A DNA stretch of 64,000 nucleotides. It comes from Clitopilus passeckerianus (lineage: Eukaryota > Basidiomycota > Agaricomycetes > Agaricales > Entolomataceae). The position numbers were made by a program, and so were the translations under genes. Below, one piece after another: positions 33,648 to 46,200 of this stretch. The notes under the pieces are model-generated. The model had not been told where the DNA came from. It worked only from the letters and a program-made list of their open reading frames with translations, and did no database searches. Within the stretch, counting starts at the first letter, position 1; every line of letters begins with the position of its first letter. Where the stretch lies: the NCBI GenBank assembly GCA_944990035.1, contig CALYLX010000127.1:620001-684000 (forward strand), in the 5' to 3' direction.

Positions 33648-34337
33648 TCATGCAGGTTCTTGGTACTCCCGAACCAATTCCACCCGTTCACAAAACAGCG
33701 GCAAATCTTTTCTCAGATTGCTCGTAACCCAGAACAACGCCGGAACTCCCTGCGCCCACTCGCAAACCATCCAGCCCCGCCACTCAACCTCCTGATCGAG
33801 TGCTGTCGCCTTCCACTTCAAGACCTCCTCCCCACTTTCTCCAACTTCGAAGAAGAAGCCCTCATCTCCTTCGCCTTCCCGCATCTCAGCGGCTTGCCAG
33901 CCGAACAGCAACCCCCGATTTGGGTTCATGACGAGCCCCCACTTTCGTCCCTCGTAGGAGTAGACAATCCGCGAGCTGTTGGGCTCCTCCATACCTTTGA
34001 GGTAGACTGGTGAGCCGGGGGTCACGACGAGGGTATGTGGGGTAGAGGTTGCGGTCGCGCTGAGCCCGATAGATCCTGAGTGGCGGACGTAGAGCCCTGA
34101 GTACTTGGGAGCGTCGTAACGAGGTAGTGACTTCGTTTTGAGGAAGTACGTCCGCGGCGAAGACGTTGCAGGTGCGGTGGCGGAAGACATCGATTCAGCG
34201 TCCTCGTAGCTTGCGGTGAGAAGTGCTGCTGCGGGCAGGAACACCCCACGTGGATGGAGTGAAGTACGATGAGCTGTGGACTCATCAACGCCCAGAGATA
34301 AAAATAACCCGCCGACCGTGCGGTATAGCAGCAACAC
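33648..34337 (-). CDS. DUF7907-like hypothetical protein, 5' end unclear
   Basis: Open from 34337 without an early ATG; the first in-frame ATG is at 34190 (180 residues to the stop at 33648-33650). The part RTYFLKTKSLPRYDAPKYSGLYV and the later GWMVCEWAQGVPALFWVTS...LPLFCERVELVREY match the layout of fungal secreted DUF7907-type proteins. This is recognition from memory of the pattern. Upstream, the in-frame GVFLPAAALLTAS looks like the end of a signal peptide. A neighbouring frame starting at ATG 34288 region (MSPQLIVLHSIHVG) would supply its beginning if a single base were gained or lost, so an N-terminal frameshift or missed exon is likely. Function unknown. Confidence 0.5.
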   Translation of the reverse strand: MLLLYRTVGGLFLSLGVDESTAHRTSLHPRGVFLPAAALLTASYEDAESMSSATAPATSSPRTYFLKTKSLPRYDAPKYSGLYVRHSGSIGLSATATSTPHTLVVTPGSPVYLKGMEEPNSSRIVYSYEGRKWGLVMNPNRGLLFGWQAAEMREGEGDEGFFFEVGESGEEVLKWKATALDQEVEWRGWMVCEWAQGVPALFWVTSNLRKDLPLFCERVELVREYQEPA

Positions 34338-36354
34338 CAGCTGTAAAGTGCGCTTCAGGGCAGGTTCACCCGGAAACGTCAGCGACTACTCCAGACTGGT
34401 GCTTTAGAGGAAGAAGTGCGCATAGTTTCTCGCTTCGTGGATTCTATTCCAGGTAGGATACAAGCCAGGTGAGTTTTGGGTATGTGCTCCATCCAATGGG
34501 GGCTGAATTGAATCCTGTCAGTATGGAGCTTGGAATAGCTAAGAGTCGGGAAAAGGCATACCACCAGTCTCCTCGACTTGGGTCGAAAGTGGTTTCAGTC
34601 CCCGAGTGATGCGCCATACACCCCAGACGGCGGCGAGAATTCAGACATGTGAGCTCTATCTATAAGAGTACGGTCAGCGTGAGTTTCAAAAGAACTGCTG
34701 GTGTTTACGAACATGTCATTTCGGCTTGGAGTATTTTGAGTAAGTGCGTCTTGAGCATGGGGGGACATTTATACCATGTTCTCGGTATGTGCTGCCCAAT
34801 GATCACGAAGAATAAGGTATTTTCGGTCACCGTGAGATGGGTGTGGGATTTGTCGCCGTTCCGTTGAACTCCAGGTACCGACCTCGGTGGATACGTTCAT
34901 ATTCGATGCAAAAGCCTTAAATATTGGCCACAAAGGGTTCATCTATGCCATCTAGATACGGGAGCGCATTGTCAGCGTGAGGGTGTTTACCCACTTTGTG
35001 AGTTTGGCTAGTAGGTGGATGCAAAGACGATGAAAGAGTCGTAGTTCATCCACGCGCATATTTCTGGCAGTAGTCCGCTATGTAGTGGCAGCCAGCTTTG
35101 ATCATGTCTTGGGCGATTGTTGTTGGGTATTCCTCATCGGGGACGTGATTTTCGCGTACACGCCCAGGCGATGTACGCATGGTCGCCGTGGAGTAGAATG
35201 TCGGTCAAATATCATAATTATTGTCCTTGGAACCCTAATACATCATGCACAAGTAGATGATCATAAGCTGATTGCCTGTCACCAGTCTTTGTGATAACCA
35301 GTGTTCGGTTGAAGCTCGACGAAAGCATCGTGGAACTCACCAAAGGATGAATAGCTTGCATGGTCTACGTTTTATTAGGATCCGTCTGCTCCAAGCGACC
35401 TCAACACGTGACCAGTATCATGAGCATGCTTCTTTTTCATCGACCCAAGCATGTCTTAAGACACGAAGCGCCTCTTCTGGCTGCTCATGGATAACATCGT
35501 CGTTCTCTTCATCTGAATCACAGCTCACTGCGCTTTAGTCGGCTGCTTTTTTGTCAGAATAATTGACATCGAACGTTGCTACGCGTCCTGGAGCGAGGTC
35601 GGGGTTCGGTGAGAAGTGCAGAGCAGCGGTGGAGGTTTTGGGAACGCTAGGAAAAGATGTGAAGGACGTTGTACTCTAAAGCTTTATTCGATGAGCTACA
35701 AAGGATGTGACAGGTAGAGGATATGGAATACCTAGACGCAAGCTATTGCTTGAAAACCCCCGCTTTGCTAGCGGCAATGTCCCAATAGTACAAGGAGGTA
35801 TAACATGTCCGGATGGCCGCAATTCCTGTTGATGGTGAACCCGACAATTTTCTACCGCAGAGCATGCTCTGGTCGAACTATATAAAGGAGCATCAGGACT
35901 CAATCCTTTGCTTCAAACGACGCAAGATTGAACGTACATACATAGTCTGTTTCCGCAATCATGTCCATGAACAGGCATATGGAGCAGCTTGATGTCAGAT
36001 AGCGGTTTGTGCGAGGACGTTTGAAGAATAAAGTGTGGTTTGAATGAACTGAGGCTAAAAGTCACGTTAGTGCTGCTAGTTAATAGTCGCGAAGTAAAGC
36101 GAGACCTACCGGGACTCCGCGGCTAGAACATGCATATCCTTATTCCAGAGGTGTCAAGTTTACGTCCACTCCATTGGCCTACACTACCCTGATCCTTGGC
36201 CTCGTGAGGTATGTTGGTCAAGTGCAAATTTGGTCGAGGAGCGCTTTTGCTGAGATGTCTTGAATGATCTATCCTTGTATGTTATGTTGCGAAGACCCGG
36301 AGCTATCGTGTAGTGAAGCAGGTGGCACTTCGACTTGAAGGCGGCATGCAGGCG
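34338..36354. other. Intergenic with decayed repeat modules
   Basis: No intact gene. About 34650-34720 and 34870-34990 resemble 42860-42960 and 43130-43260, sharing the word gagcactgtcagcgtgag after a weakly conserved coding-like block. The rest has only short ORFs. Confidence 0.45.
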
Positions 36355-37630
36355 CGAGGGAGGATGTCTTCGAAAAATAACATCGACAAACTAACCTCAC
36401 TCTCTTTCCTCGACCTCCTCATGATTTGGTCTCATATGCACCGCGAAGGCATTGAGCACTAGCCACTGCCGACATCGGGAGGACCAAGACTCTGGTCCAG
36501 TACTGTGCTTTCAAGGTTGAACTTTATATCTCGCCAAGTGGTATGAATTGGGTCCCTCATATATTTGCAAATGTTCGGTCTGGGCGATGAATTCGGCTGA
36601 CGGCGGAACAAATGGGTTCGATAAGCCATCTGCTTATCCTACTCACGTTTACTCGTCATGCCGGTTTGAATTGATAGTTTATGCATGCTTCTCTGGCCTT
36701 GCACGATCGTAGAACACGCGAGCCGTGACTGGTCGATTGGTTGATCTTCCATCTAACGCTGCATGAGGGAATGCATCTTAACATGCTCACAAGTGGCGTT
36801 CCCCCTCAAGTAGGTCTATCTTCATTGCGCCTGGTGGGTCTGCGCTAATCTGGATTCTCCCAAAGTGAAGGGTGTATTGTCGTCGTTGATCCAGCTTCTC
36901 AACCAACTACTAGTACACGCTCATCCTTGTTCTCCGAGCTTTAATTTGTTCGCAGCGTTCTACGATCAATGCTGGACTATAACTGCGGCTTTCAGCTCAA
37001 GTTTGATGACAACCTCCTGTGCTAGATGTTCCTCCAATTCTCAACCTTCCAGTGTTCTTTAGACTTTGATGTTGATCTCTGGCATGATAATCCTCAAAGT
37101 ATACACAGATTCACATGTCATTCTGATTATGAATCCTGGTTTCTCTCGCAACCCTACGACTGTCACGAAGCTGACACTTCAAATGGTAACAGGTGTTATA
37201 GTTGGCCTTTCTCCTGTGCGTCAAGGCTCGGATTGGGCTCGGAATACCTAAGGATGCAGACCCATCACCGCTACTGAATTACGGCGCAGTATGCGTGGGA
37301 AATCGATAAAAGGAAGAGATAACACTTTCCCCGTCACGGTCATCATTCCAATTTGCAGGTATTCTAAAGTCACGCGGAACTTGCTTGGGTCGTGGAAGGC
37401 TACTCATAACGAGCAAGGTGCTACGAGTTGATTCAATGGAGGCTTATAAACCTACTATGTCAATCTACATAAGGAACATATGTTGATGGTATAAACATGT
37501 ACAGCGTAGTAAAAATTATGGAGGCATTTTCATCTCCGAGTCGTGTCCGAAACAATGTAGCCTACAGGCCACGAATCCCGTCTGAGAACTCTGATATCTA
37601 GTGAACAACAAAGTCACCAGAATCGGTTGG

Positions 37631-40600
37631 TCATGAAAGCACAACTGCTGAAATGTCAAGTAGAAGGACGCGCCCGTTTGTGCAGCCGACTGTGATGAAC
37701 GAGCCTGTGCCATCGACAGCGAATGAAGTGGCCTTCAGGTGGGGAGGAAGCCAGAGAAATGGAACAGAGTCCCACTGTCCATCAGGCCGTTCAGTCAATG
37801 CCGCCAGACCTGACAGCTGTGGTTGCTGTCTTTGTACGAGAGTGAACAGGGGCTGGGTAGATGTAGATGGTAATGGGAGATATCGAGAGGAAAATCCAAT
37901 GTCGCTAATCCGAGTGATCATCGAGCCATAGGCAGAGGTGGAAATATAAGCTCCTGTCCTCCCATCCCACAGCCGCGCTGTGCTGTCACCGGATCCCGAT
38001 GCAAGTCTTGACCCGTCACTTGAAAATGCGACAGATGTGACCAGATGTGAATGGCCTTTGAGGCTGGCAATGTGAGCTCCTGTCCTCCCATCCCACAGCC
38101 GCACTGTGTTGTCAACGGATCCCGATGCAAGTCTTGACCCGTCACTTGAAAATGCAACAGATGTGACAGTAGATGAATGGCCTTTGAGGGTGGCAATGTG
38201 AGCTCCTGTCCTCCCATCCCACAGCCGCACTGTGTTGTCATTGGATGCCGATGCAAGTCTTGACCCGTCACTTGAAAATGCAACAGATGCGACCCAACTT
38301 GAATGGCCTTCGAGGGTGGCAATGTGAGCTCCTGTCCTCCCATCCCACAGCCGCACTGTGTTGTCATAGGATCCCGATGCAAGTCTTGACCAGTCACTTG
38401 AAAATGCAACAGATCTGACCCCACCTAAATGGCCTTTGAGGGTGGCAATGTGAGCTCCTGTCCTCCCATCCCACAGCCGCACTGTGTTGTCATCAGATCC
38501 CGATGCAAGTCTTGGCCCGTCGCTTGGAAGTGCGACAGATGTGACCAGATGTGAATGGCCTTTGAGGCTGGCAATGTGAGCTCCTGTCCTCCCATCCCAC
38601 AGCCGCACTGTGTTGTCAACGGATCCCGATGCAAGTCTTGACCCGTCACTTGAAAATGCGACAGATGTGACCACACCTGAATGGCCGTCCAGGATGGCAA
38701 TTAAATGGCTCCAATTGCTCTCAATCCCAGAGAGAACCTTCAGACCACCATTAATCTGATGGCAGAGCTCATATACTCTGGTGTTGGTAGGGGTGAATGG
38801 AAGAATTGACCAGTAGATGTGCATCTGGGCTCGCCCAAGAAGGCTCCTGTTACGGTACACCAGCTGGCGGGTGTCGCTCAGCAGTGGTGTGATTTTCTTT
38901 GCACTACTCCATTGTTTCACAGTTGCCTGCATTCCAGTCGTCAACTCATAGTCGAGGAAGCAGAACCTCTATAGTTGAGAAACCCTACTCACAATGAGTC
39001 TTTCGGCCTTCTCCAGCATCCTGTCCGCGCCACCAATGTGATTGATGAGGCTTAGCACCTCTAACCATGCTAAGAGACAGGTACAAGCCCAGTCCTCAAT
39101 ATACCTCTCCAACTCATCATCAGGTTGTCCCATTTCAAGGTGGGAGGCCCATTGCGTACTGGCATAGGCGAGCTCAGAATCCGGAGGTACAACTCCCCGT
39201 GTAAGGTGCTGCACTTCTACATTGTCCTTGTATTGGTCAAGTGGGCCGAGACCGCAGATATTCCTCTTCAACCCGGCCATCATTACATGAAAGCATTGCT
39301 TGGCTAGCCTCGAATGGTGTTTTTTGGTATCAATGAGAAAAGGAGTGCCATCTGCCATTGTGTGGCCACTCTGTGCCAGCCCAAGTAGTGCCTTGCTGAT
39401 ACGATCTTTGTCGGTGATGAAGTCGGGAAAGGTTTTATGGTGAACACGATAAATGCGGCTCTGCCCTCTAGGAGCAACAAGTGAATGAAGCCGAACAAGA
39501 GTTCGTTCGATGTACTCGCTGTCAACATCGAGTAGGCCTGCCAGGGAGTGGCAAGGGAGAGGATACTGCAGAGTGATCACGGCCCCAAGCACGATTTGAT
39601 AATCGCGGAGCCAGTCTTCAACATTGCTCCCCGGGTGGCTATCATCTGGGAGAGCGGAGAGAAGAACGTGCATGTAAATCTTGTCCAAGGCATCCATTCT
39701 CGATGAGCCCGAGAAATCTTCCGGGGAAACACCGTCCAGCAGTTGGGATAGTTGATTCCTGGGATCAACCAGCGGGTCGTCCAGAATGAACTTGCAACTC
39801 GTGGATGCAATAATGAAGAGAGTTCCGCAAATCCCGCAGAGAGTTTTCATCTCCTGGGCATCCGGCTGCCAGGAGGAACGAATCCCAGGACGTTGCTTCT
39901 GTATCTCAATGGACGACAGGTGAAATTCGAGGTAGAGTCGGATATCCCCCTCGACAATAGAGTCCTCGATCTCATGCAAACGAAATCGTTCGTGGTTTTG
40001 ATGGGGGTCAAGGACCTGTCGAACGTGAAACTCTGGGCGAGTGGTAATGAAGACTTTGAGATTGGGAATGGCTTGAAAGTCCTCTGCTAGGTATTCCAAG
40101 AGCGACTTGGCTTCTTTGACGTCGCATTCGTCGAGGGCGTCAATGACGATCAGGATCGGCCGCTTCTTCAACTTAGAGAGTAGTTTCTGGAGTGGACCGC
40201 GCGACTTTTGTAGTGGCTCGCGAACGAGAATGGCAAGTTGCTGGCGTAGATTCTTCTGTGCGACGTCGGGATGTTGCTTCAGCGATGAAACAAGCTGGTG
40301 CGCAAACTTCTTCTTGTGTTTGGCGAGTTGATATGCTATGGTAGGTGCGAAGCGTTGCGTGGTTTGTCTCTCCAGTTCATCCCTCGTGAAGAAGTAGCTT
40401 GCCCCCAGCATCCCCTCCTTCGCTGCTCGATCAGCGATGGTCTGTGCCACCGTTGACTTCCCAATCCCCGCCACTCCATCTAACACATATATTGATGCCT
40501 CACTCCCCTTTCCGCTGACCCAGCCCCATATCTCCCCCAACAACTTGACACGGGTCCCCTGAAAACATTGTTCCGCTTTTGATACGTAGGAGTCGTATGC

Positions 40601-40941
40601 GGCAGTTGCAACTGGTTTGAGATCTTCTTTCAGTTTCTCCTGTTCCGTATCAACATGGGGACATGGTCATATATTAATTACGCTGGTAACTTACAAGCGT
40701 GGACATTGAAGCCCGGGTGTTATAGACGATGTTGCTTCCAATAGTTACCACATTGACATCGTTCCTCGCATTAATGGTGGTATCAGCGACGGTGGAGATC
40801 GTTTGTATCCAGGGTGGTTGTGTGTTAGACGGACCCGCCAAAATGCCTTACGATGAATGGGAGTTAGTGTATGGTTAACATCGAAATTGGGGTACTCATA
40901 CCTCTGTCCTGCTCCTCAAAAGTGGGGTTAATTCCATCCAT
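37631..40941 (-). CDS. NACHT-WD40 STAND protein (gene B)
   Basis: Spliced model complement(join(37631..38926,38993..40639,40695..40846,40902..40941)), 1044 residues. The introns (66, 55 and 55 bp) are GT-AG and phase-consistent. The ATG at 40941 opens MDGINPTFEEQDRG. Exons 1-2 encode a 64-residue polar N-terminal module ending NVVTIGSNIVYNTRASMSTL, with no recognised effector domain. Exon 3 carries the NACHT domain (DGVAGIGKSTVAQT, LIVIDALDECD, TTRPEFHVRQVLDPH) and the helical linker. Exon 4 has six 42-residue WD40 units (37937-38692) and a C-terminal cap. The family (fungal NLR-like proteins such as HET-E/HET-D) signals non-self recognition after ligand-induced oligomerisation. Six units give fewer than a full seven-blade propeller. 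The gene looks intact and is the paralogue of C and A. Confidence 0.88.
37937..38692 (-). repeat. 6 x 126-bp WD40 array in gene B
   Basis: Six tandem units. Units 1-2 and 5-6 share the same pair of specificity words (VDNTVRLWDGRTGAHIAS then GHSHLVTSV), pointing to a block duplication of two units. Confidence 0.9.
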
Positions 40942-41399
40942 CCTTGTCTACTATGGTAGGCCTCGCAGGCGATAAGCGTAAGCGATGTGGGTTAGTGAAA
41001 GTGGTGTGGAAAGAGCGTGACAAGCGGCTAATTGATCAACCATCTCATTCGCCGTGCGCCGATGCACTGGCACATGCGGTTCACACACACACACCACCAT
41101 TTAGGCGCCCGTCCTCTTTTGAAAAGGAATTGACTACCTCACTTGGTGGAAGAAAAAAACGTTGGGTTCTCAGACTCCCCCTTTATCCGAGTCGTTGGTG
41201 AGGTGGTTGTGGTTTAGAGAGTACTAATACTTGGGCGATGATGGCAGGGGTTGGGCTAGCTACCCTAAATAACTATCGGACAAAGGTGGAGGCAGCCTCA
41301 CTTATCAAACGAGGTTATGAACAGCCGGAGTGATTTTATATCAAGTTGAGTTACGATAACAATTGCCGCCCCGTGGAAAGTGCTACGACGATAAACTGG

Positions 41400-41990
41400 C
41401 CAACAAATTCATCCCACCCAGTCACCGTGCCATTTCCAGGTCGTAAGGATCACAGGCGGCGTTACGTGAGGTAGTGAATGGGGGAGGGGAAGTGGGAGAA
41501 AACGATCTCGTGGGTGTGGCGCGACGCGGCTCTCTTCCGAAAGGATACTAGTACTGTACTCGACGCAAACCTGCGCTCCGGAGCTGCCGTCAGGTATCTG
41601 CATTCGTGCCATTCGTTGTCCAGATGGTTGGCCTAATCATATAGGGTGCCAGCAGCCTGCCAGTCTCAATGCACTGGTAGTCGCTTGGTTGATCAACCAG
41701 GCGTGCCCGATGTCGAAGTTCCAGAGACGAGCCTGGGCCGCTAGGACGTCTACATCTTCTGGGTGGGTAGGATAGTGGAAGACTTTGATGTTGTCGAATT
41801 CAATAGCTTTGCACGCGGTGCGTTGTTTGCGGCACTGGCACTGTGGATTATTAAAAAGTCGTTAGTTCAAATGGTGAAGTGTATATGTCAAGGTTGACCA
41901 GATTGCACATACCTATGTTCGGAGTATTGTCTACAACGAGTATCTGATTCCACTTAGTATTGGAGTGCTTCAAGCTGTTCAATGGGGCAT
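41400..41990 (-). pseudogene. Fragment of unrecognised gene, copy 2
   Basis: The minus strand has CKAIEFDNIKVFHYPTHPED, then DVLAAQARLWNFDIGHAWLI further on, then a frame change. It is related to 32640-33132. Family not recognised. Confidence 0.35.
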
Positions 41991-42666
41991 CCCAGAATCC
42001 GCCGTGAGTATCTGTGACCAATGCTGAAGTGTGTTGTATGCAATGACAATGAAGATGGTGAGGTGGCAGCGTTGACGGTGGCGAGCGTATCCAGTTTCAT
42101 AGCCCGGAATCAAGGCGTTTCCATTCATCCCTAGAGCGCAGAAAAACTCATCGGTTGATTCTTGACGTTCGGATCAGCTTTTAGCAAGGCGGTAAAGCCA
42201 CATTGGCGTAGGCAGACTTGCTAATGGTGCATCAAGGATTTAATGGGTGCCTCCCTCTTCATGTGGGTTCTCTGCACGCTAGCCTGAGCATGCCTTGACT
42301 AAAACCTGCGAAGGCGTCAGAAGTGTTGGCTCGGGATGCACAATCCGGCATACCTGAGGATGGGCGTTCGGAACAACCTCTTGGACGGGGTTCGTAAACT
42401 CCCGTGAGGCCGCGTCCCCCGTCGGCAGGCGCTTCGAGGAGCATGCTGCACTGACTATGGCTTCGTAAGAGAGCCCAGGAGGATAGCAAGCACCATTACG
42501 CGTGGTTTCCTCGCCGGAGAGTTCGCAAGCTTCTGGAGAGTCTGTAAGAGCTACGTGGGCGCCATCCCAGATAGCAAAGCATGGCGAGATAGTTTTGCGT
42601 GCTTTATAGTGCAACAGATCAAGTAAAGCTGAAGTTATTTCTCAGTATGGCGTTCAAAAAGCCAAA

Positions 42667-43290
42667 TGGTCGACAACAACATACCCTCCACCACGGAGTC
42701 GGCTGCGAACCCATTTCATGGGTTCATCCTACGAAGACATCCCATACGCTCCAGAGGCCGTAAAAATCTACTTTGGAAGCGGTTTTCAGAAGATGGACGG
42801 AGTTCCAGGCATCCTGTTCAACTTCGAATGTCGCCTTGGGACCATGTTCACGGTTACCGCCGAGGACTTGATATACGGCCACAATAGCATCAGAAATATT
42901 ATCTCAATCTACCAGAGCACTGTCAGCGCGAGTTTGAGAAGACCTGCTGCTGTTTACGAACTTCTCATTTTTTGGATGAGGGAGGTTATGGGATGAATGC
43001 GTCGCGAGTCCTGGAGGGATACCGCGTCCGATTTCACTGGTCTACCACGTAATTTGCACTCCAAGAATCACGGAAAGATGGTCTTTGGACTGCTATGAGA
43101 GCTATATGAGATTCTTGGTCATCTTGTTGAACTCGAAGTACCGACCTGGGTGGGCGTGTTCACATTTGATATCAAGGACTCGAATTTCGACCATGAGGGG
43201 TTTAGATATATCATCTAGAAACAGAAGAGCACTGTCAGCGTGAGTTTTGGGAGAATTGCTGGTGTTTACGCACTTCTTGGTTTTGGCTGG
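42667..43290 (+). pseudogene. Two tandem copies of a decayed coding-like module
   Basis: 42718-42996 is open (GVPGILFNFECRLGTMFTVTAEDL...YQSTVS). About 43130-43250 is a diverged second copy (LEVPTWVGVFTFDIKDSNFDHEGF, stop, KQKSTVS) ending in the same STVS followed by gtgag, which looks like a splice donor. Relatives are at about 34650 and 34870-34990. Family not recognised. Confidence 0.35.
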
Positions 43291-46200
43291 TAGGTGGAGT
43301 TACGGTGCTTTCGCAACACCAAGACGACGGAAGGGGTGCCGTCTTTCCACGCTCGTACTCGAGCAGCAGTAGGGAGTGTAACAGCATTCGGCCTTGGCCA
43401 TTTACAGGGCAACGGATGTTAGGTTGCTGCTCGTTGGTCCAATCTGGTCGCTGGGTATTCGATGGTCAACTTGTTCTTGGACATTTTAGGGCTGAGCGTG
43501 GTATTTCCGTTGATTTGAGAAAAATAAAGAGAAGCAGAAGTATAGACAGCGCAGAGTGTAGATGCTTGATTACCAGTTGCGGAAGACTTCAGTTGGCGAA
43601 GTTGGTGGTGGTGGTGGTGGAACGTGAGCTTGAAGGCCAAATCTTGAAGCGACACCGCCACAACATTTCTTTGCTCCCACCATGACCTCCTTGTGCCCTC
43701 TCGCTGCTCGTATTCTCACCGAAGCCGTTGTTACAATGCTACGAACCGGAACTCTGTCACCTATCCTTGACTGCGACTATTAATCTTGGAGTTCCTCGAC
43801 GATAAAGCAGCGCCTAGCCCGATCACGGTGTCGTCCCGCCTTCAGCGACAATGCTTTCTTCCGTGTCAAGGTACTTGTTCTTCTCATCTTCTTGGGCAAC
43901 ATACTGAACTCTGGCTTTCAGGTTTCCTTATCTTGCACGTCTCTCTGCGTCGCTTCCCCCTCGGCATCTCTTATTGGCTCAACGCGAACGCCATGGACAC
44001 CTTAGTGGAAAGACGGACAACTTTGGGAAGGGACTGCTTTCCTCATATGCAGTATAATCCCTCTTTGGGCTGCTGGATAAGGAACGGCTGAATTGTGTTC
44101 CTTGCGCATTCTTCTGAACACCCTCGATTCTTCCGTCTAACTGCCAGTTAGACCTCTTATTTTGATATTCCACCATCATCATACTGACTGGCGCCTCACA
44201 GAACAAGTTACGGTGTTGCTGAAATGGTGGAGAATAGTGTTATATACCTGCAGCGGTAGCTGCAGCAAATGACCATCAACTACGCCAATCTATTCCCGTG
44301 GCCCAAGTCTACACATCCTCAGCACTGGCCTCACCGTTAGCTTCATCGTCCTGCAGCCGATTATGGAACATCATCCGAGATAACTGCCCCTTCCATTCCC
44401 TCAGCTCCTGCAATGATATAGCCGCCAGTCAATAAAGCAGTTCTCCCTCGTCGAACTCGAACCCCCGTGACAGCCAATAAGTCGAATCCAGATCAACTGT
44501 AACCGTTGCCCACGATCACCCATCGATCCTCCTGCCGTTTACACGCCTTCGAGAACCGTGGTTACTGCTGCAGCCACCCATTACCACGCGTGTCACGACA
44601 CCAGTTCACTCAAGGCATGAATGCGGAGGACCTTGTACTCATCCACGCTCCTTCGCTTCCCAGCTTGGCATCTGGTGGATTCGCTCATCCCCAAGAGACC
44701 CATACCCCACTTTAGGATTGGCCTTGCAGAATGATTTCCAGGCCCTGGCGAGCAGCATTGCTCAGGCGCCTTTTTGCAGTATACTCTGCTTGGTGGATGA
44801 GATCGTTGTACGAAGCCTAGTAGGGTCGGGTTTCAAATGTTGAGCTATCGACGTGTACTCCTCCCGAACGTTGACTCGAACTTCTCCAACCACCTTGGGA
44901 TCATGGGATACCTCCAACTCCGGAAGAACTCTTGGGTATGTGAAAAGGGGGGAAAGAAGGATGTCTGTAACGGAATGGACACGTCCTGCGCAGGAGAGGA
45001 GGGAGAACGAAGGGCGAAGGGCGAAGGAAGAATATTGCTACCTACAGACCTTCGGATGACATCATCCGACTTTGTGAAAAGAATTTAACGCGTCAGTTCG
45101 AGAACCTGCATCGTGCTCCTCCTACCTTTTCAAGAACCCTCTATGAAGATATGACGAGCCGAAACATGTCATTGTCAGACAAATGATGAACGGTATCACA
45201 ACCTTCGGGGGTTCTCAACGAGGAAAAAGGCACCTAGGCTAAGCGTCATACATGTTGAGTTTCCAGCGACCGTCGTTTTCTCGAGGTACTCTTGCTTCTC
45301 ATCTTCAATTGGGATAGTACTAACTCCTGACTTCAGGCTCTCGCATAGGACCTCTGCCCTCAACGCAACTCTTCTACCTACCTGTCTCTTCGACTCCAAG
45401 CGGGCAGCATTCGACACCTTCCGACCGTTTGGGAAAGCGACTGCTTCCCGGAACACCTCTCCCTGGCGCGCCTATGAAACCTTCTGAATATGCATTTCTA
45501 AACCGTTTGATTCTTCGGTCTGGCTCGCAGTAAGACCTTGGGGCCTTGCTACAGCACGATCATCATTCTGACCAGCATGCTACAGAGGCGGCCCAATAAA
45601 ACGCATGACTCCTCTCCCTCTTGGTCTTCCCAATCCACCCAAGCGCTACGCCACGAATTCCCCCCGCCTCCTTCTCACCGCTGGCCATTCTAGTCCAATC
45701 AACGCGCCTCCGCCGAGTTGGGAACCCAAATTGAACGGAGCTGAAATGACAACTACGACACGTCGACTCTAGCAGGCTAAGACACTACTGGCCAAGGATC
45801 TGTGAGGGAGTTTCCGGGTGCTTTGGGGCGAGTGATGTTGTTGAGGAAGACGAGGGAGGAGATGAAGCGGAGGCGAAGAGCAGGGATACTGGCGAGAGCT
45901 ATGGTATGCCACCAGTCTTGCCTCCTTGAAGCATATACTGACTTGACAATAGTATTTTGAATGACAGATTGATGGGTTGTAACGCATACACCTTCTAACT
46001 TCAAGACACGGCTCCCAGCACGCATATATCCAGGCCAAAATTGTGAGTTCTCTGCGCCAATCGTCGACTGGGAGGGCATGTTATCTCCGCAACCCGATAC
46101 CTTCTAGTACTTACTTTCCTTACACTTCACAGCGCTCAAGGATATTCGATGGTCGAGGTGGAGGCTCGAGATAGTAGAAAGAATCTCATTGCGCTACGGG

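Larger units (their letters stand above)
36355..41160. repeat. Segmental duplication, copy 1 (gene B unit)
   Basis: Starts gcgagggaggatgtcttcga and contains the 3' flank, gene B and its 5' flank. It pairs with 46430-52150. The flank 36355-37630 and the gene body align closely, while the sequence upstream of the ATG is clearly more diverged. The size difference inside exon 4 is exactly 882 bp, seven WD40 units. Confidence 0.8.

Noticed and set aside
36600..36640. ggttcgataagcc as a possible tRNA B-box (also near 46687)
   Set aside because: No A-box or acceptor pairing at the right distance; it is simply duplicated with the flank.
43601..43620. GTG/GGT run
   Set aside because: A short microsatellite, ordinary.
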